20,970 nt of DNA from UBA9732 sp963615565 (lineage in GTDB: Bacteria; Spirochaetota; Spirochaetia; Sphaerochaetales; Sphaerochaetaceae): assembly GCA_963615565.1 (NCBI GenBank), contig CAVEGR010000051.1, positions 1 through 20,970 of the forward strand. The letters are read 5' to 3'. The notes under the pieces are model-generated. The model had not been told where the DNA came from. It did no database searches and worked only from the letters and a program-made list of their open reading frames with translations. Below, in pieces: positions 15,201-20,908 of this stretch. Each line of letters starts with the position of its first letter. The first letter of the stretch is position 1. The translations under genes were made by a program, and so were the position numbers.

Positions 15201-15527
15201 TCTGACTTCATCAATTTCGTCATATGGGTCAATGCCGTCTTGGTATGTGATTGATACTATTGAGGCACTGTTTATTGACTGTGACGACATACTTTTGAAG
15301 TTTGGAAGTGTGACAAAGTCTTCTTCTAGGACGTTGGTTATTGTTTCTTCTATATCTTTACTTGAGGCTCCTGGGTAAATTGTTACAACATATACCATTG
15401 GGTTTGAGATATCTGGAAGAAATTCTGTATTTGTATCTGCAACTGCCATAAGTCCAAAGACGCCTAAGGCTAAAAGCGTCATTGCAATTATTACGGGGTG
15501 TGCAACCGGATAACGTGTAAGTTTCAT
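12294..15527 (-). CDS. RND-family efflux pump subunit with altered TM4 proton-relay site
   Basis: Inner-membrane AcrB/MMPL-type transporter of 1077 residues with the two-fold RND layout: TM1 near 10-30, a large periplasmic loop, TM2-6 near 330-500, TM7 near 540, a second loop, and TM8-12 to the end. Family marks include FLPDISNPMVYVVTIYPGAS, VVFLPIAMMSGLVGQ and RLRAILMTTLTTVLGVIPMA. In TM4 the segment aligned with AcrB GLLVDDAIVVVEN reads GNIVGAAILVLDQ, so Asp407/408 correspond to Gly402/Ala403. In TM10 the AcrB Lys940 position is Asn939, which is common in other RND groups. The loop after TM10 carries about 24 extra residues. AAGG is about 6 bases before ATG 15527. The substrate is unknown. 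Confidence 0.92.
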   Translation of the reverse strand: MKLTRYPVAHPVIIAMTLLALGVFGLMAVADTNTEFLPDISNPMVYVVTIYPGASSKDIEETITNVLEEDFVTLPNFKSMSSQSINSASIVSITYQDGIDPYDEIDEVRNRIDDLIDDLPDGIQGRPYALVGGTSMLSIASFVVESTDGDINALGDYVENEIKPQLTQISGVSTITVNGAKNPTVDVKLRMDDLNSKGVSPIAVYQMLSYSNYSIPLDSVTFEGTSIDAKFDSTYSSLDEIASIPVGYSLDGGIIRLSDVADISLDYKDDDYIVTKDGKEVISVDICKRSDGNTIEITNKIKKILAEEEAKYGGALKFTMISDDSTLVNSSLSTVIESGVLGILIAVLVIYIFLSDFKATIIIGLSIPLSIFFTFIGMQLMGITINLLSLSGIVVALGNIVGAAILVLDQVYRYYQQTKDGKALYTVNQSIFLGTDNVMGSVMGSGLTTIVVFLPIAMMSGLVGQILKDVSVTFMLSLSASLLVAIIYIPFLMKKLLKEDDSVRTPKRENIVVRGLNKIEKWYAKSLYFVEKHSPFMLVVALLVVLLSIYILPNMEFTFIPSTDNGDFYINVTLPQTYSLEDTHEAMNKIEELVIESVPELKADVVFSGKDMSVLSQATKNKGAIHVVLTSVKDRNRDIHEIILQVQELLSANIPDATISVENGGFDRLINLVSNGGGYGLMLVGEDTDTLYEAAERIEAQLKTYPEVMTTSISATNDMKTAVINGTYDYLTSLGVPAKEAGLTSAILFYGTDVGKYSQEGSDDRYDIHLYSDIQDQELTADRLNDIKITSLAGSTISLANVTSLDLEENLSQINHDDRATSLTISATLTTESTDSVTKKINQYLAENPLPSGISTKTSGLGEMVETSMTPLIQALLIAMFLVYLVMVAVFERFDQPFLIMLLFPFCIIGSVVALSIFGSSMSIVSMLGIVSLIGMLVNNGIVIADYANFARKRDREKLLTMKGIEFDEYTETLGMLSYKDERAILDRETAEGSASRLRAILMTTLTTVLGVIPMAVAKGEGAEIYAPLGQVIMGGLATSMILTLYIMPTYYYLLERMKLRRVYKKKNSANVAEEEK

Positions 15528-15539
15528 TTAACGCCTTCC

Positions 15540-16688
15540 TTACTTGTCTGAATCTGCGCCAGTTGAGCTTGAGCTAGTTGAGCTTGAGCTGGTTGAGCTT
15601 GAGCTGTTGACTATTGATACTGGCTGGCCACTGAATAGATCATCTTGGCCCTTAATGATGAATTGTTCGTCTTTATATTCTTCTGGGATAATGACATATT
15701 CGCCTGTGCTGAAAGCCTTTGAAAGATCAATTCTCTTTGCCGTGTAATCATCTTCGCCTTCTTGCACATAGTATGCACTGCCATCAAGTTTCATAGTCTT
15801 TCTTTCTACTGAATAGCCTGTTTGGGTTTCTACTGCAATGGTGACCTTTACATACATTCCAGGATTGAAGAATGTTGGGTCATCTAGCTTGAGGTAAAGC
15901 TTAAAGTTTTTGCTCGTTGGATCAACATACGGTGAAACAGCTTTAATTGATGCTGTTGTTGTTTTTTCTTCAGAGTAAGTGGTAGCAGGTCTTGTTACAG
16001 TAATTTTGTAGTTTGATTCTGTTCCGTTTGTATAAGCATCAGAGAATAGAGCAAAGTACTGCTCGCCAAGATTTAAATTAACTGTTAAATTGCTTAAATC
16101 TGCAATTGTTGCTACTGGCATTCCTTTAGATGCTGTGCTTCCTTGGCTCATTATAGTCTTGAGAATTGTTCCACTTGTTTTAGCTGTAACATTTGTATAA
16201 GAAAGTTGAAGCTCTGCAAGTTCCAATTGTGCTTTATAAGCATCTCTTTGAGCTTTGACAGTATCATAATCTTGTTTGGAAGCACTTTCATTCTTATAGA
16301 GTTTTTCAACTCTTTCATAAGAACTTTCATATGCTAGATAAGCAGCCTCCGCCTGTTGTCTTTGAAGTTCATAAGGCTCTGGGTCAATGACAGCAATAAC
16401 ATCGCCTTCATTAACATAGTCTCCTTCTTGAACATTGTATTCAAGAATTGTTCCATCAAGATAAGCTGTAACGGGAATTGTTGAATCTGCTGAAACATAA
16501 GAGGAAAGGGTGATTTCCTTTGTCAGCGTTCTTATCTGTGGGGTTGTAACTTCAACAGCTGAAGTTGGACGTTCATAAGAGGTTTCTGTTCTTGTTGAAT
16601 AGAACCATCTTAGACCTAGATAAAGTGCAGCGAACACAATAAACAATACTGTGTACATTAAAACAGATTTGAGTTTTTTGTTTTTCAT
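15540..16688 (-). CDS. RND efflux membrane-fusion (adaptor) protein, HlyD/AcrA family
   Basis: Periplasmic adaptor of 382 residues linking pump and TolC channel. The N-terminus has one hydrophobic anchor (8-28) without a lipobox, so it is membrane-anchored by a helix. The lipoyl domain is split as usual: DGTILEYNVQEGDYVNEGDVIAVID (78-102) and TAKTSGTILKTIMSQG (168-183). Between them, ELQRQQAEAAYLAYES...QLELAELQL (107-162) is the alpha-hairpin coiled coil. The beta-barrel follows (VSPYVDPTSKNFKLYLKL, FNPGMYVKVTI). The C-terminus ends in a (SSSST)x3 tail from a DNA tandem repeat. AGAGGA is 4 bases before ATG 16688. First gene of the operon, 12 bases upstream of the pump gene. Confidence 0.93.
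   Translation of the reverse strand: MKNKKLKSVLMYTVLFIVFAALYLGLRWFYSTRTETSYERPTSAVEVTTPQIRTLTKEITLSSYVSADSTIPVTAYLDGTILEYNVQEGDYVNEGDVIAVIDPEPYELQRQQAEAAYLAYESSYERVEKLYKNESASKQDYDTVKAQRDAYKAQLELAELQLSYTNVTAKTSGTILKTIMSQGSTASKGMPVATIADLSNLTVNLNLGEQYFALFSDAYTNGTESNYKITVTRPATTYSEEKTTTASIKAVSPYVDPTSKNFKLYLKLDDPTFFNPGMYVKVTIAVETQTGYSVERKTMKLDGSAYYVQEGEDDYTAKRIDLSKAFSTGEYVIIPEEYKDEQFIIKGQDDLFSGQPVSIVNSSSSTSSSSTSSSSTGADSDK
15561..15605. repeat. 15-bp tandem repeat, three copies, inside the adaptor gene
   Basis: AGTTGAGCTTGAGCT occurs at 15561-15575 and 15576-15590, and GGTTGAGCTTGAGCT at 15591-15605. On the coding strand each unit encodes SSSST, so copy changes stay in frame and lengthen or shorten the C-terminal tail of the adaptor. 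Confidence 0.9.
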
Positions 16689-16798
16689 ACAATCCTCTCT
16701 AATAGGGTTTTATAACCTCAAATAACGGTGGAAAAATTACTAATAAATGAGTTTTTTATCAACATATTAATTTGGATATTAAACAAAATTTCACTACA

Positions 16799-16825
16799 AT
16801 GTATAAATTTCAACAAGTGTTGAAA
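16799..16825 (-). promoter_or_regulatory. Adaptor-operon promoter region with TetR-type operator
   Basis: TTTCAACA-AG-TGTTGAAA (16808-16825) is a perfect palindrome with 8-bp arms and a 2-base centre. On the minus strand a possible -10, TATACA (16799-16804), lies directly downstream of it, with only a poor -35 (TTTTTC, 16822-16827). The operator would therefore fill the promoter spacer. Repression by the adjacent TetR-family protein is an inference from geometry. Confidence 0.5.
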
Positions 16826-16851
16826 AAATGTTGGAGAAATAAATAAAATCT

Positions 16852-16857
16852 TATAAT
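16852..16857 (+). promoter_or_regulatory. Candidate -10 of the tetR promoter
   Basis: A perfect TATAAT is present. The best -35 at 17 bases is TGTTGG (16829-16834), which is weak. It lies between the two CAACA-NN-TGTTG boxes. An AGGAGGT follows at 16874-16880 without a normal start codon near it. Confidence 0.4.
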
Positions 16858-16906
16858 CTAGCTATATACAAATAGGAGGTTAAAAATTTATCTATTTTTC
16901 AAACTC

Positions 16907-16936
16907 CAACACTTGATTTTTTTACAACACATGTTG
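16907..16936 (+). promoter_or_regulatory. Second operator cluster in the tetR leader
   Basis: CAACA-CA-TGTTG (16925-16936, with the palindrome extending to TACAACA/TGTTGTA at 16923-16938) has the same half-sites as the box at 16811-16822. A degenerate copy CAACA-CT-TGATT occupies 16907-16918. Both lie downstream of the tetR -10, where a bound repressor would block elongation or initiation of its own gene. Confidence 0.5.
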
Positions 16937-17011
16937 TATTTTACTTTCCGAGTTTGTTTTTTACGAATTATAGGGGTTTTTGAAAAAAACTCCTGTTGTT
17001 TGGAGTTAAGT

Positions 17012-17605
17012 ATGGAGAGTGAAAGGAAACAAAACAGGAATGCATTAAGGTCTAAACGCTTGATCCGTCAAGCATTTGTTAGTCTTATTAAAACAAAGCC
17101 TGCCAACAAGATTACAATTACAGATATAGTAGAAGAAGCTAACATTAATAGAGCAACTTTTTATGCTCATTATTCCTGTTTGAAAGATTTGATTGACGAA
17201 ATTGAGCAAGATGTTATAAACAAGCTCACAGAGGTTCTTAATGATTTCAAACTTGAAAACTTCTTTTCAAATCCAACACCACTATTACTTCAAGTTAGTA
17301 TTTTCCTTTCGGAAGACCCTGATTATTATAAAACACTTGCTTCAACTCCTGAGTCTAGTGTCTTTATAGAGAAACTTAAATTAATTTTTGTAGATTATAT
17401 GGAACACGATGCCTCTATTCCTCTTGAGGTTAGACAGTCAAAAGGTTTTCACATTAGTGTTCTTTTCTTCGCTGGTGGCCTTGTTTCTCTTTATACTCAA
17501 TGGTTAAATGGCCAGCTAGATTGCTCTTTGTACGATATTCCTATGGAAGTCAGCAAATTATTCACAATGGCCAATTGGTCTAAAAGTGTTTGCAATCCAC
17601 TCTAA
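17012..17605 (+). CDS. TetR-family transcriptional regulator
   Basis: A 197-residue one-domain-plus-ligand-pocket repressor, divergent from the efflux operon it probably controls. The helix-turn-helix is clear: RLIRQAFVSLIKTKPANKITITDIVEEANINRATFYAHYSCLKDLIDE (roughly residues 16-63), with NRATFYAHYS as recognition helix. The C-terminal half ends with FHISVLFFAGGLVSLYTQWLNG, as in many Firmicutes-type TetR proteins. GGAG (17002-17005) is 6 bases before ATG 17012. The frame stays open upstream (TTG 16913, and further to 16862), but that sequence is rich in Phe, Leu and Cys and lacks family similarity. Its stop codon falls in the first unit of a tandem repeat. Confidence 0.92.
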   Translation: MESERKQNRNALRSKRLIRQAFVSLIKTKPANKITITDIVEEANINRATFYAHYSCLKDLIDEIEQDVINKLTEVLNDFKLENFFSNPTPLLLQVSIFLSEDPDYYKTLASTPESSVFIEKLKLIFVDYMEHDASIPLEVRQSKGFHISVLFFAGGLVSLYTQWLNGQLDCSLYDIPMEVSKLFTMANWSKSVCNPL

Positions 17606-17660
17606 AGGATGTAAAACACTCTAAAGGATGTAAAACACTCTAAGAATGCAAAACACTCTA
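17598..17660. repeat. 18-19-bp tandem repeat between convergent tetR and ECF T-component genes
   Basis: CACTCTAAAGGATGTAAAA is repeated exactly at 17598-17616 and 17617-17635, followed by the variant CACTCTAAGAATGCAAAA (17636-17653) and a partial CACTCTAAAGG starting at 17654. The tetR stop TAA is in unit 1 and the stop of the opposite gene (CTA on plus) is in unit 4. No hairpin terminator is visible here for either gene. Confidence 0.85.
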
Positions 17661-18362
17661 AAGGCTTCTGTTTTTCATTGCAAGTAGAGTTTCATTTGCC
17701 TTTTTTATGCTAAGTGTAATAAAAACGGGTAGAAGTACAATAATCTTACGAATTGATCGCCTTCCTTTCCTTGCTCTCCAAGCTAAATCCAGTGAATTCC
17801 AGATTGCAAATAGCTGAGGTAAGAAGTTTAAAAAAAGAGCAAATGACTTTGAAAAAGTTAGTTTTGATTGCCCAAAAGTGATACATGTCTCAATTTTTTC
17901 AAGTGACTGACGCATTTCAAGGTGCGATGTTGTTCTAAAAAAGATTGAAGTATAAGCCATTGAAACTAGAAGTCTACTCATTAAAATGAAGTTACCTTTT
18001 TCAAGTAAAATTGTCCAAAATCCCATACTTGGACTTACAGCAGATTCATCCAAGCCTGCTTCTATTGTGCCACTTTCTATTGGCATGGGTGTCTTATCAA
18101 AAAGTAAAATTGTAAGTACATCTATAATAAAAATAAAAAAGCAGTAATAAACAATAGGCTTTAAATCTCTAAAAAAACTTCCCACTGGAAGTTTTGCAAT
18201 TAGAAAAAGAATAAATGCAAGAGCAAAAAGGCCAAGATGATAGAAGAGTGTTGTAAAATATAGAACCAAAGGAATGCAAAAGAGAATAATTAGCTTTACA
18301 ATAGCTGGAATTCTATGAATGAGACTATTTCTTTTATTATAAGAAAGAATTGCTTCCGTCAT
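17658..18362 (-). CDS. bioN: ECF transporter T component (EcfT/BioN family)
   Basis: Inner-membrane coupling subunit of the biotin ECF importer, 234 residues with four or more hydrophobic segments (22-40, 42-58, 70-88, 120-142). The first coupling motif is visible as WRARKGRRSIRKI (195-207), matching the Ala-Arg-Gly-type helix that contacts the ATPase. The second motif, usually an ARG triplet near the end, is replaced by LLAMKNRSL at the very C-terminus, so the protein looks slightly short or divergent there. ATG 18362 lies 18 bases after the ATPase gene and has no convincing Shine-Dalgarno. Symbol by analogy with BioMNY; a shared (group II) T component cannot be excluded. Confidence 0.82.
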   Translation of the reverse strand: MTEAILSYNKRNSLIHRIPAIVKLIILFCIPLVLYFTTLFYHLGLFALAFILFLIAKLPVGSFFRDLKPIVYYCFFIFIIDVLTILLFDKTPMPIESGTIEAGLDESAVSPSMGFWTILLEKGNFILMSRLLVSMAYTSIFFRTTSHLEMRQSLEKIETCITFGQSKLTFSKSFALFLNFLPQLFAIWNSLDLAWRARKGRRSIRKIIVLLPVFITLSIKKANETLLAMKNRSL

Positions 18363-18380
18363 AATTTTTTAATGCCACTT

Positions 18381-19154
18381 TCACAGCCATACTAGCGATT
18401 CTAAGTTATCATAACATGCAAGAGGATTTCTAATTCCCCATTCAGGCTTGTTTGCAAGATCTCTTAAACCGTCTTCTGGGCTGCCATCAAAAAGAAGATG
18501 TCCAGCTTTAAGTACAATAAAACGGTCAGCAAGGGCCAAACATTTTTCAATTTCATGTGTTAAAATCAATAACGTTTTTCCAGCATCATGCAATTGGCAA
18601 ACAAGACCATTTAAATCCTTCACGCCAGCGTAATCCAAATTGCTATATGGTTCATCCATGATAATTGTATCAAAACCAAGCGCCAAGATAGCCGCAATTG
18701 CAAGCCGTCTCTTCTCTCCTCCCGATAAAAAATGCGCCGGGCTATTTCTTTTCTCATATAGATTTACATCTCTAAGTGCTTTGCACGCTCTATCCTCTGC
18801 CTGCTTCCCCTTTACCCCGATATTTACCAGTCCAAAACAAATATCTTCAAGTGGAGTTTCCCCAAGAATCTGAGAATCAGCATCCTGAAAAACAAGACCT
18901 GCTTTTGAACTAGTAGTTACAGAGCCCTTAGACGGCTTTTCTAGATTAGCAATAATATGCATTAAAACACTCTTGCCTGAGCCGTTTTCACCACTTATGA
19001 CAACAATTTGACCTTTATCAACAGAAAAGCTTACATCATCCAATGCAACAAATTTTTTTGAAGATTTTTCATCTGAAGAGCTTGAAGAGAGAAAAAACTT
19101 AGAAACATTCTTTACTTCAATTGCTTTTTGTTGCACTTTGTCAAACTTCCTCAT
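18381..19154 (-). CDS. bioM: ECF transporter ATPase (BioM/EcfA family)
   Basis: Cytosolic ABC ATPase of 257 residues powering biotin uptake. Motifs are Walker A GENGSGKS (55-62), Q loop FQDADSQILG (89-98; the FQ-x-P/A-D-x-Q form typical of ECF ATPases), signature LSGGEKRR (143-150), Walker B TIIMDEP (163-169), SNLD, and the H loop LTHEIEKC. A Ser-rich insert (SSSSSDEKSSKK, 23-34) sits before the first beta strands. ATG 19154 overlaps bioY by 14 bases. An in-frame GTG 18 bases later has GAGGAAG at good spacing and is a real alternative start. Only one ATPase is present, so the module likely uses a homodimer, as in BioM2N-Y. Confidence 0.9.
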   Translation of the reverse strand: MRKFDKVQQKAIEVKNVSKFFLSSSSSDEKSSKKFVALDDVSFSVDKGQIVVISGENGSGKSVLMHIIANLEKPSKGSVTTSSKAGLVFQDADSQILGETPLEDICFGLVNIGVKGKQAEDRACKALRDVNLYEKRNSPAHFLSGGEKRRLAIAAILALGFDTIIMDEPYSNLDYAGVKDLNGLVCQLHDAGKTLLILTHEIEKCLALADRFIVLKAGHLLFDGSPEDGLRDLANKPEWGIRNPLACYDNLESLVWL

Positions 19155-19764
19155 CTTTCATATGCTCAAGTTCATGTTCATCTGGCGTAAAAATATACCA
19201 AGAAGCAACAATTCGCAATTTTGAAGCAAGTAAAATAGCAATAACCATTTTAACAACATCCCCGGGAATATATGGAATAACACATAAAGTCATTGTCTGT
19301 GCAAGCGTCTTGTCCATAACTCTCATGAAGTGAATTACACCAGGAATATACATGACTACAAAACCAGCAACAGTAGCCAATATTAAACGTATAAGCTTAG
19401 TTTTTTTACCATATACAGGTCTTTGGGCTATTATTCCAGCAACTAGTGTGGCTATGGCATACCCAAAAAGAAAGCCACCAGTTGGCCCCATAAGTCTTGA
19501 AATCCCACCAGTTCCACCAGAAAAAATAGGAAGCCCAAGTGCTCCAGCAACTAAAAATAAAACAGTTGCAATTGTACCCCAAACAGGACCAAGCATTAAC
19601 CCAGTAAGTACTGTAATCATGTTTTGAAGAACAATAGGAATTGGTGTTCCAGGAACTGGAATTGATATAAAGCCACAAACTGCTGTTAAAGCTGCAAAAA
19701 GAGCAGTAAAGACTATCTTTTTTGAAACATTATTTGAAACATTGCTTGAAACATTATTCGTCAT
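19141..19764 (-). CDS. bioY: BioY, biotin-binding S component of ECF transporter
   Basis: Membrane protein of 207 residues that binds biotin and delivers it through the EcfT/ATPase module encoded next. The BioY signature GGTGGISRLMGPTGGFLFGY (83-102) is intact, as is the N-terminal region TAVCGFISIPVPGTPIPIVLQN, and six hydrophobic helices are apparent. The N-terminus MTNNVSSNVSNNVSKK comes from a 12-bp DNA repeat. ATG 19764 lacks a Shine-Dalgarno; with the TATAAT at 19785-19790 the leader would be only about 15 bases, so weak or leader-poor initiation is likely. No biotin biosynthesis gene is in the window, consistent with reliance on uptake. Confidence 0.95.
   Translation of the reverse strand: MTNNVSSNVSNNVSKKIVFTALFAALTAVCGFISIPVPGTPIPIVLQNMITVLTGLMLGPVWGTIATVLFLVAGALGLPIFSGGTGGISRLMGPTGGFLFGYAIATLVAGIIAQRPVYGKKTKLIRLILATVAGFVVMYIPGVIHFMRVMDKTLAQTMTLCVIPYIPGDVVKMVIAILLASKLRIVASWYIFTPDEHELEHMKDEEV
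19723..19758. repeat. 12-bp tandem repeat, three copies, in the bioY 5' end
   Basis: TGAAACATTATT (19723-19734), TGAAACATTGCT (19735-19746) and TGAAACATTATT (19747-19758). On the coding strand the units encode NNVS, SNVS and NNVS, so expansion or contraction keeps the frame. Confidence 0.85.
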
Positions 19765-19779
19765 GACTTTGGATTTTAC

Positions 19780-19826
19780 TGTAAATTATACATCTGTGCA
19801 AAGTAGCCCAGTTGTTGTACAGTACA
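19780..19826. promoter_or_regulatory. bioY / mnmA divergent promoter region with two TGTA...TACA palindromes
   Basis: Only 67 bases separate the two start codons. A minus-strand TATAAT (19785-19790) serves bioY. A plus-strand TATACA (19787-19792) with ATGACT 18 bases upstream may serve mnmA. TGTA-AATTA-TACA (19780-19792) overlaps both -10s, and TGTAC-A-GTACA (19816-19826) lies just before the mnmA start. Neither resembles the long BirA box (TTGTAAAC...GTTTACAA), so the regulator is unknown. Confidence 0.4.
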
Positions 19827-19831
19827 CCCAT

Positions 19832-20908
19832 ATGGAAAAAGTTTTAGTTGGAATGAGTGGAGGTATAGACTCCTCTGTTGTTGCTTATCTTCTCAAGGAA
19901 AAAGGATATGAAGTTCATGGTGTTACAATGACTTTATGGAACAAAGATGTACCTTTCATAGGAGATCCTACAAAAACTGCATGTTTTGCTCCCAGTTCAA
20001 TTGAAAACGTAGAAAAAGCTAAGGCTATATGTGACAAGATTGGTATACAGCACACTGTGCTTGATATCTCAAAACTCTATGAATCTATAGTTCTTAAAAA
20101 CTTTAAAGAAGAATATCTTAATGGAAGAACTCCAAATCCATGCATTTGGTGCAATCCAAAGATTAAATTTGGTGCAATGGTAGATTATGCAAAAGAAGCA
20201 GGCATTGATTTTGATTATTTTGCAACAGGCCACTATGCACGTATAGAAAAAAAAGATGGCAGATACTGCTTACTGCGTGGAGTTGATCCCAAAAAAGATC
20301 AGAGCTATTTCCTCTATAGACTTTCTCAATTACAACTTGGCAGAACAATTTTTCCTCTTGGTAGCATGGAAAAAACTGAAACTAGACATATTGATCAGCT
20401 TCTAGGTTTCCATCCAGCAGATCAAACTGAAAGCCAGGATTTTTACAGTGGCCATTACTCAGATCTTCTTGATATAAAACCAGTTAAAGGTAAGATTGTT
20501 GATATTGAAGGCAAAGTGTTAGGTTATCACAATGGAATATGGAATTACACTATAGGACAGCGTAAAGGGCTTGGAGTTTCTGCCCCCCGCCCTTTATACG
20601 TTCTCTATCTAGATCCTCAGAACAACGAAGTTGTTGTTGGTTATGAAGAGAATACTGGAAATATTGCTGTCACTGCCTCCCAACTTAACTGGGTCTCTGT
20701 GGATTCTTTTGAAGATGGACGCGTTGTACAAGCAAAGATTCGCTCAACCGGAAATCCTGTTCCTTGCACCATCACACACCAAGGCAATGATAAAGTAAAA
20801 GCAGTTTTCACTACAGCGGTAAAAGCTGCAACTTGCGGACAGAGCCTTGTTGTGTATGATGGAGACTATATCCTATTTGGCGGAATCATTGATTCAGTTG
20901 AACATTAA
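19832..20908 (+). CDS. mnmA: MnmA, tRNA-uridine 2-sulfurtransferase (CXXC type, second catalytic Cys absent)
   Basis: Cytosolic enzyme that thiolates U34 of tRNA-Lys/Glu/Gln via an adenylated intermediate. The 358-residue protein has the PP-loop GMSGGIDSSVVAYLL (SGGIDSS at 9-15), TPNPCIWCNPKIKFG (101-115) and YFATGHYARI, then YTIGQRKGLGV and the C-terminal beta-barrel. Cys107 aligns with E. coli Cys102 and is preceded by Cys104, forming CXXC. The region normally reading SQDICFI reads SQDFYSG, so the second catalytic Cys (E. coli Cys199) is Tyr205. ATG 19832 is where family similarity begins; no Shine-Dalgarno precedes it, and an ATG at 19763 also lacks one, so initiation may be leaderless. 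Confidence 0.92.
   Translation: MEKVLVGMSGGIDSSVVAYLLKEKGYEVHGVTMTLWNKDVPFIGDPTKTACFAPSSIENVEKAKAICDKIGIQHTVLDISKLYESIVLKNFKEEYLNGRTPNPCIWCNPKIKFGAMVDYAKEAGIDFDYFATGHYARIEKKDGRYCLLRGVDPKKDQSYFLYRLSQLQLGRTIFPLGSMEKTETRHIDQLLGFHPADQTESQDFYSGHYSDLLDIKPVKGKIVDIEGKVLGYHNGIWNYTIGQRKGLGVSAPRPLYVLYLDPQNNEVVVGYEENTGNIAVTASQLNWVSVDSFEDGRVVQAKIRSTGNPVPCTITHQGNDKVKAVFTTAVKAATCGQSLVVYDGDYILFGGIIDSVEH

Noticed and set aside
16913..17011. N-terminal extension of tetR from TTG 16913
   Set aside because: No Shine-Dalgarno at usable distance and no family similarity; GGAG before ATG 17012 fits better. The ATT possibility is kept only as a finding.
19742..19831. Longer mnmA from the upstream open frame
   Set aside because: It overlaps the bioY start on the other strand, lacks a ribosome binding site, and the PP-loop family begins at MEKVLVGMSGG.
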